Source of the DNA: CAZBRS01 sp964494475 | Lineage (GTDB): Bacteria > Myxococcota_A > UBA9042 > CAZBRS01 | Direction: 5' to 3' | Assembly: GCA_964494475.1 (NCBI GenBank) | Contig: CAZBRS010000033.1 | Location: 5,111 to 69,110, forward strand | Length of the DNA stretch: 64,000 nucleotides | Part shown: positions 59,963-64,000 of the stretch, in pieces | Layout of the letters: the number at the start of each line of letters is the position of its first letter | How positions within the stretch are numbered: position 1 is the stretch's first letter | The notes under the pieces: generated by a model | The model's database searches: none | What the model saw: the letters and a program-made list of their open reading frames with translations, nothing else | Told to the model about the DNA's origin: nothing | Made by a program: the position numbers and the translations under genes

Positions 59963-62275
59963 TCACGGCCTGGGCACGAGGAAGAGCCCCTTGCTCGTCT
60001 CGACGTCGTCGCGCTCGCCCAGGGTCTGGCCGAAGTAGCCGTAGCGCTGCTGGTACGACGAGCCGTCGTACATCCACATCCAGTCGGGGTGGAGCACCTC
60101 CTGCCCCGTGGCCAGGTCGAGCGCCAGCACCTCGGAGCTTACGCCCAGACCGGTGGTCTTGTTGGCCACCGCGCCTTCGCCGATGACGTAGACGTGGTGC
60201 TCCGTGACCACCGCGTCGGCGACGCGATTGGCCAGGCAGTCCGAGCCGAACGTCGAGCCGGCGATGTTCTGGTAGCCGTAGGTGTCGTAGAGGTCCCAGA
60301 GGACGCCGCGGCAGTCGGTGCCGATCCCCATGACCTCGGTCTCCGACAGGGTCTGGTCGGCGCCGTTCAGGCCCTCGCGGACGAGATCCGGGACATTGAC
60401 GCGATCGGCGTACCCCGCGTAGAAGCCCGGCAACCCCTCGGCGCCGGGGGCGGCGAGGTCGAGCACGGCCGTGCGGCGGCGCGACTGGGTGCGCACGCCG
60501 TCGTCGCCGGCCCAGTCGCCGGGCCGCACCGCGAGGTAGCGGCCCTTGCAATCGCCGAACGCGAAGAGCTTGGTCCGGTCGGGGCTCACGCGCAGGATCG
60601 AGAAGCCCAGGGCGTACTCGTCCAGGGGCAGATCGTACTTGTCGAGGCCCTCGCCAAGCTGCACGCGGGCGCCGCTGTCGACCTGGCCGTCGACGAACCG
60701 GAAGACCGACACCGTGCGCAGCCCGCCGATGAACGCGTGCGTGGCGCCGTTGAATTCGCCGACCCACAGCCCGGCCTGGCGGTAGGGCGGGTTGGTGCTG
60801 CACTCTTCGTAGGTTCCCGTTTTGAAAAGCGAAACGTCGTAGATGTGGTGGGCCGCGATGGCCCCGGTGGCGTCGACCTGCAGCACCCAGAGGCGCGTCA
60901 GGTTGTCGGTGGAGCGGGCGCGGCTGTTGGCTCCGGACTCGACGGCGAAGAGCATTCCGCCGTGGGCCATGACCTGGTCGAGCCGCACGTTGTGAAGGTC
61001 GGGCACCTGCGTCGCGTTCAGCAGCCGCGCGTCGGTCACGTTGCCGCTCGGCAGGTCGGTCACGTCGACGATCCACAGGGGAAAGGCGGGCTGGTGCGGC
61101 AGCGGCTTGCCGGCGCTCTCGCGGTTGGTCACGGCCAGGAACCGGCGCCCGTGGGCGTCGAGCAGGGCCGCCGAATGGGCCACGTCCAATTTATGGTCCA
61201 CCCCCAGCCCGCCGAGATCGATGAAGTTGCCCTGCGTCACCGAGCCGTCGGCCCCCAGCTTTGCCGTCAGGACGAGGCCCTGCGGGTTGGCGCCCAGGTA
61301 CGCCACACCCTCGTGGAAGAGCAGCTTCTCGAGGTCGCCCTCGTAGCGCGTGCCGGCCGCGTCGGCCAGGGACTTCGCGTCGACGGCCTGGCTCGTCGGG
61401 AGGAAGTCGGTCTCCTTCCAGCCGTCGAGATCGACCGCGCGCAGGCCCACGGAGTCGACGGCGACGGCGGGGTTCAGCGACGAGGCCAGGAACAGCCAGG
61501 AGCTCTCGGGCTTCAACGTCGGCGAGGGGTGCCGGTAGTAGAAGAAGTTCACGACCACGGGAGAGGCCTCGGGGTTGGTCGGGGTGAGGCTCGTTCCCAG
61601 GGCCACGTCGGCGGTGACCGCGACCTCGTACCCTTCGGCCCGCGCCGGATAGGCCACCGACGTGTCCGCCAGGTTCTTCACGCCCATGGTCCAGTCGTAG
61701 TTCGAGAGCGCGCCGTCGCTGTCGTGGTCGAGGATCGGCAAGACGTGGTAGGTGCCGGCGGCCAGGCCGCAGAACTCGAAGGGCTCCTTGTCGAAGCTGG
61801 TCTGCACCAGCTTGCCTTCCGGGTTCTCCTGGCGGCGGATGGGGTCGACCGGGGCGCTGCAGTCGGGCGTGGTGCACAGCCACACCAGCACCGGGCCGGT
61901 GCCGCAGGTCGCCTTGCTCGGGTCGCCCTGCTCGCGTCCGCAGGGGAATTTGACGACCACCGTGGGGCCCGAGACGGTCGGGGTCGGGTGCAACGACGCC
62001 AGCCGGACGACGCCGCTGACGCGGAACCCGGTCGTCGACGGGCAGCCGTTGCCCTCGATGGGCAGGACGACCTCGGCGTCATCCGGGACGCTCCCGTCGG
62101 GCAGCGCCTGATCGGCGAGGCTCGTGTCGGGAGCCGTCTGCTCGGAGACCTCGGCCGGGTCGCCGGTCTCCGGCTGGCTGACGTCCAGTGCCCCTCCGCC
62201 GCCGCACCCCAGGAGGCCCGGGGTCGCGAGCCCCACCACCAGCAAGCCACGCAAGGACCATTGCAGGACTGACAT
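59963..62275 (-). CDS. large secreted lipoprotein, beta-propeller-like
   Basis: 770 residues from an ATG behind GGGGGGAG. Lipobox Cys24 and acidic linker to about residue 70. An initial beta-sandwich-like part with Cys residues (CGREQGDPSKATCGTG) is followed from about residue 280 by blade-like repeats such as LLDAHGRRFLAVTNR, LWIVDVTDLPSGNV, LWVGEFNGATHAFIGG and ILRVSPDRTKLFAFG. This suggests a beta-propeller. No catalytic residues were recognised. The gene is on the same strand as the next two (62301-64000), with 25-bp and 18-bp spacings, and they may form an operon. Confidence 0.72.
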   Translation of the reverse strand: MSVLQWSLRGLLVVGLATPGLLGCGGGGALDVSQPETGDPAEVSEQTAPDTSLADQALPDGSVPDDAEVVLPIEGNGCPSTTGFRVSGVVRLASLHPTPTVSGPTVVVKFPCGREQGDPSKATCGTGPVLVWLCTTPDCSAPVDPIRRQENPEGKLVQTSFDKEPFEFCGLAAGTYHVLPILDHDSDGALSNYDWTMGVKNLADTSVAYPARAEGYEVAVTADVALGTSLTPTNPEASPVVVNFFYYRHPSPTLKPESSWLFLASSLNPAVAVDSVGLRAVDLDGWKETDFLPTSQAVDAKSLADAAGTRYEGDLEKLLFHEGVAYLGANPQGLVLTAKLGADGSVTQGNFIDLGGLGVDHKLDVAHSAALLDAHGRRFLAVTNRESAGKPLPHQPAFPLWIVDVTDLPSGNVTDARLLNATQVPDLHNVRLDQVMAHGGMLFAVESGANSRARSTDNLTRLWVLQVDATGAIAAHHIYDVSLFKTGTYEECSTNPPYRQAGLWVGEFNGATHAFIGGLRTVSVFRFVDGQVDSGARVQLGEGLDKYDLPLDEYALGFSILRVSPDRTKLFAFGDCKGRYLAVRPGDWAGDDGVRTQSRRRTAVLDLAAPGAEGLPGFYAGYADRVNVPDLVREGLNGADQTLSETEVMGIGTDCRGVLWDLYDTYGYQNIAGSTFGSDCLANRVADAVVTEHHVYVIGEGAVANKTTGLGVSSEVLALDLATGQEVLHPDWMWMYDGSSYQQRYGYFGQTLGERDDVETSKGLFLVPRP

Positions 62276-62300
62276 CACTCCCCCCTTCGGCGTTGCGAAC

Positions 62301-62768
62301 TCACCAGATCTCGAACGACAGGGTATCGACGGTGCCGGCCTCGACGTAGGTGCCGTCCACCAGCATGCGGCCGTCGGCGTCGTTGACGACCACGACGCCG
62401 GCCCGCGAGCCCGAGGCGTACTGCAGCACGTACTTGAGCTGAACCTCGTGGGTGCCGCTGAAGAGGTTGCGGCTCTCGTGCAGGGTCGTGAGCTCGCGCC
62501 CAAGGACGGCGCCGAGGCTCTGGCGGCGCTTGGCGTGGGCGGCGACGAAGTCCTCGGCGGCCAGGTTGCCCCGGTAGTCGCGAGTCAGGCACGTCTCGTA
62601 GGCCTCGCGGTAGCGCTCCTCGGCCACCAGGCGCACGTAGTCACCGATCAGGGTCGCGTCGAGGCGCCGGGCCTCGGTCTGCGCACCGGTGGTGCCGGAC
62701 AGCACCCGCACCAGCCCCACCACGCACGCCACCGCGAGCAGCGCCCCCGCCACGTACCCCAGCTTCAT
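62301..62768 (-). CDS. small membrane-anchored NTF2/DUF4864-like protein
   Basis: 155 residues. One N-terminal membrane helix (about 5-27) acts as signal anchor. The remainder has an NTF2-like pattern of helices and a curved sheet: IGDYVRLVAEERYREAYETC, EDFVAAHAKRRQSLG, EVQLKYVLQYASGSRAGVVVVNDADGRMLVDGTYVE. Such domains often serve as small binding modules. It sits 18 bp after the beta-helix gene and 25 bp before the propeller-like gene. Confidence 0.65.
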   Translation of the reverse strand: MKLGYVAGALLAVACVVGLVRVLSGTTGAQTEARRLDATLIGDYVRLVAEERYREAYETCLTRDYRGNLAAEDFVAAHAKRRQSLGAVLGRELTTLHESRNLFSGTHEVQLKYVLQYASGSRAGVVVVNDADGRMLVDGTYVEAGTVDTLSFEIW

Positions 62769-62786
62769 CGGCGCCCCACCTCGCGG

Positions 62787-64000
62787 CTACTTGGGCTTCT
62801 TGGCCCCGGCCTCGTTGGAGGCGCCGAAGAGCTTCAGCGCCTCTTTCCAGGGGTAGCGGTTGGCGAACATGCTCACCTTGGAGGTGAGCTTGCCCTGCTT
62901 GTTGAGGCCCATGGCTTCGCGCCACTGGTTCGCCGACGAGTTGGGATCGTAGTCGGCCTTCTCGCTGTAGCTGGCGCCCAGGAACCCCTCGAGGTAGGCC
63001 TTGTCGACGGGCAGCTTGAGGATGTCGTCCTTGTTCCCAGAGGCGCTGGCCAGGCCGACCGAGCTCACGTCGCCGATGGCGACGCGCTCGAGGGTCCCGG
63101 TGCCGGCCTCGCTGAACATGAGCGGCGCCTGCTTGTTCACGAAGAAGACGTTCTTGTCCAGCTTGACCCACTCGCCCTTGTTGAAGCGCGTGTGGTCGAC
63201 GCCCGCAAGCACCGCGCCGCCGATGATGTTGTGGTGAATGTCGTAGCCCACCTGCGTCATGATGCGCACGCCGTAGCCCATGTCCTTCAGGTCCTTCAGG
63301 CGGCTCCACGAGAACAGGATGGTGTTGTAGGCGATCTCGACCTCGCCGTCCTTGTCGGTGGGGCCCTTGGGGCCCTTCTTGCCGCCGGTGCCGAAGACCT
63401 CGATGGCGGCCATGCGGTTCGCCACGAACACGTTGTTCAGGATCTTGAAGGTGCCCTGCTTGTGGCCGCCCTGGATGCCGAAGTTGGCGCAGTTGACGAA
63501 GGCGTTGTTCTGCACCAGCACGTCGCCGGCCGACGCGGACGTTTCGATGCGCAGGCAGGGTTCTTCGACCGTGGGCGATTCGTCGCCGTTCTTCTCGGGC
63601 GGAATGAGCAGCATGCCGGTGCCCACGCCGGCGGGCTTGCCTTCGGCCTTGCTGTACGAGTTGCGCTCGCCGGCGTCGAACACGAAGCCGTCGACGGTGA
63701 ACTGGTCGCCCTTCTTGCTCTTGGTCAGCACCATCAGCGCCTTGCGCGACTTGGCGGCGCTCTCGTTGGTCGGTTGGATGAGCGTGACGTTGGCCAGCGG
63801 ATCGCGCTTGCCGAAGTCTTCCTTGTAGCCGCCGAGCAGCGTCACGGGCTCCTTGACCTCGATGAAGCCCTTGCCGCGCACCCCGAAGTAGTTGCCGGCC
63901 GCGACGTGGACGGTGTCACCGGCCTTGGCCTTGCCGATGGCCACGTCGAGGTCCTTGATGGGAGCGGCCTTGGTCCCGTCGGCGCCGTTGTCGCCCTTCG
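62787..64000 (-). CDS. right-handed beta-helix (DUF1565-like) secreted protein, N-terminus outside the window
   Basis: At least 404 residues; the start lies beyond the right edge. The visible start GADGTKAAPIKDLDVAIGKAKAGDTVHVAAGNY is the classic DUF1565 motif that opens parallel beta-helix proteins. Repeated rungs follow, with VQNNAFVNCANFGIQGG, ILNNVFVANRMAAIEVFG, AYNTILFSWSRLKDL and HHNIIGGAVLAGV. The family includes pectate-lyase-like enzymes and adhesins. No catalytic residues are certain. The C-terminus is Lys-rich. Confidence 0.78.
   Translation of the reverse strand, partial: KGDNGADGTKAAPIKDLDVAIGKAKAGDTVHVAAGNYFGVRGKGFIEVKEPVTLLGGYKEDFGKRDPLANVTLIQPTNESAAKSRKALMVLTKSKKGDQFTVDGFVFDAGERNSYSKAEGKPAGVGTGMLLIPPEKNGDESPTVEEPCLRIETSASAGDVLVQNNAFVNCANFGIQGGHKQGTFKILNNVFVANRMAAIEVFGTGGKKGPKGPTDKDGEVEIAYNTILFSWSRLKDLKDMGYGVRIMTQVGYDIHHNIIGGAVLAGVDHTRFNKGEWVKLDKNVFFVNKQAPLMFSEAGTGTLERVAIGDVSSVGLASASGNKDDILKLPVDKAYLEGFLGASYSEKADYDPNSSANQWREAMGLNKQGKLTSKVSMFANRYPWKEALKLFGASNEAGAKKPK

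Overview
The window is GC-rich double-stranded bacterial DNA from a draft assembly, with two 100-N gaps at 20660-20759 and 57444-57543. It most likely comes from a myxobacterium-like member of the Myxococcota. The reasons are: at least sixteen predicted lipoproteins with Asp/Ala/Pro-rich linkers after the lipobox cysteine; several Cys-rich surface proteins; two proteins ending in a Cys-containing C-terminal membrane anchor of the MYXO-CTERM type; and many secreted hydrolases. No ribosomal RNA or tRNA gene was seen. One tmRNA gene is present. The species cannot be named from the sequence.

Layout. 1-9580 (minus): one operon behind a cobalamin riboswitch. It encodes a twin-DUF4465 lipoprotein, a second surface lipoprotein, a BtuB-like TonB-dependent receptor, a beta-propeller lipoprotein and a PHP-domain (CehA/McbA-type) lipoprotein. 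I read it as a vitamin B12 capture and uptake locus that parallels the Bacteroides BtuB/BtuG/BtuH systems. 9.6-18.2 kb: a ferritin-like protein, a zinc-dependent phospholipase C-like protein with a myxobacterial C-terminal anchor, a large unknown lipoprotein, a GH3 glycosidase lipoprotein coupled to an outer-membrane porin, and a ParE/RelE-type toxin-antitoxin pair. 18.2-21.2 kb: a LarA-family enzyme coupled to a stand-alone phage-tail-sheath-like protein, followed by a repeat element with 68-bp direct repeats, inverted ends and an assembly gap. 21.2-30.6 kb: secreted proteins, including a 1458-residue TIG/HEMGH lipoprotein and a Cys-rich anchored protein, then an SGNH hydrolase, a GIY-YIG protein and a chalcone-isomerase-like protein. 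30.6-37.5 kb: nitronate monooxygenase, a repeat-rich lipoprotein, a GH5 glycosidase and two tandem PHB-depolymerase-like esterases.

37.5-41.1 kb is a signalling block: a membrane diguanylate cyclase, a ThrE-type exporter, and an EAL phosphodiesterase fused to a photoactive-yellow-protein domain that keeps the chromophore cysteine. This suggests light control of cyclic di-GMP. 41.1-47.4 kb holds an HU/IHF remnant, a nitroreductase, an Ig-like lipoprotein, a stress group (YugP-type protease, TerC, ribosome hibernation factor, NhaR-like regulator) and tmRNA with an integrase remnant beside its 3' end. 47.5-54.3 kb holds a second diguanylate cyclase and a rearranged anaerobic glycerol-3-phosphate dehydrogenase operon. 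In that operon the GlpC role appears to be taken by a membrane Fe-S/cytochrome protein plus an HdrB-like protein. 54.4-64 kb holds a methyltransferase gene interrupted in frame by a small inverted-repeat element, a TetR-sialidase pair, and further surface proteins (DUF1566, vWA, beta-propeller-like, beta-helix).

Together the genes describe a predatory or saprophytic lifestyle: secreted glycosidases, esterases and a sialidase, dedicated B12 scavenging, respiratory glycerol-3-phosphate use, and cyclic di-GMP signalling that may respond to blue light.
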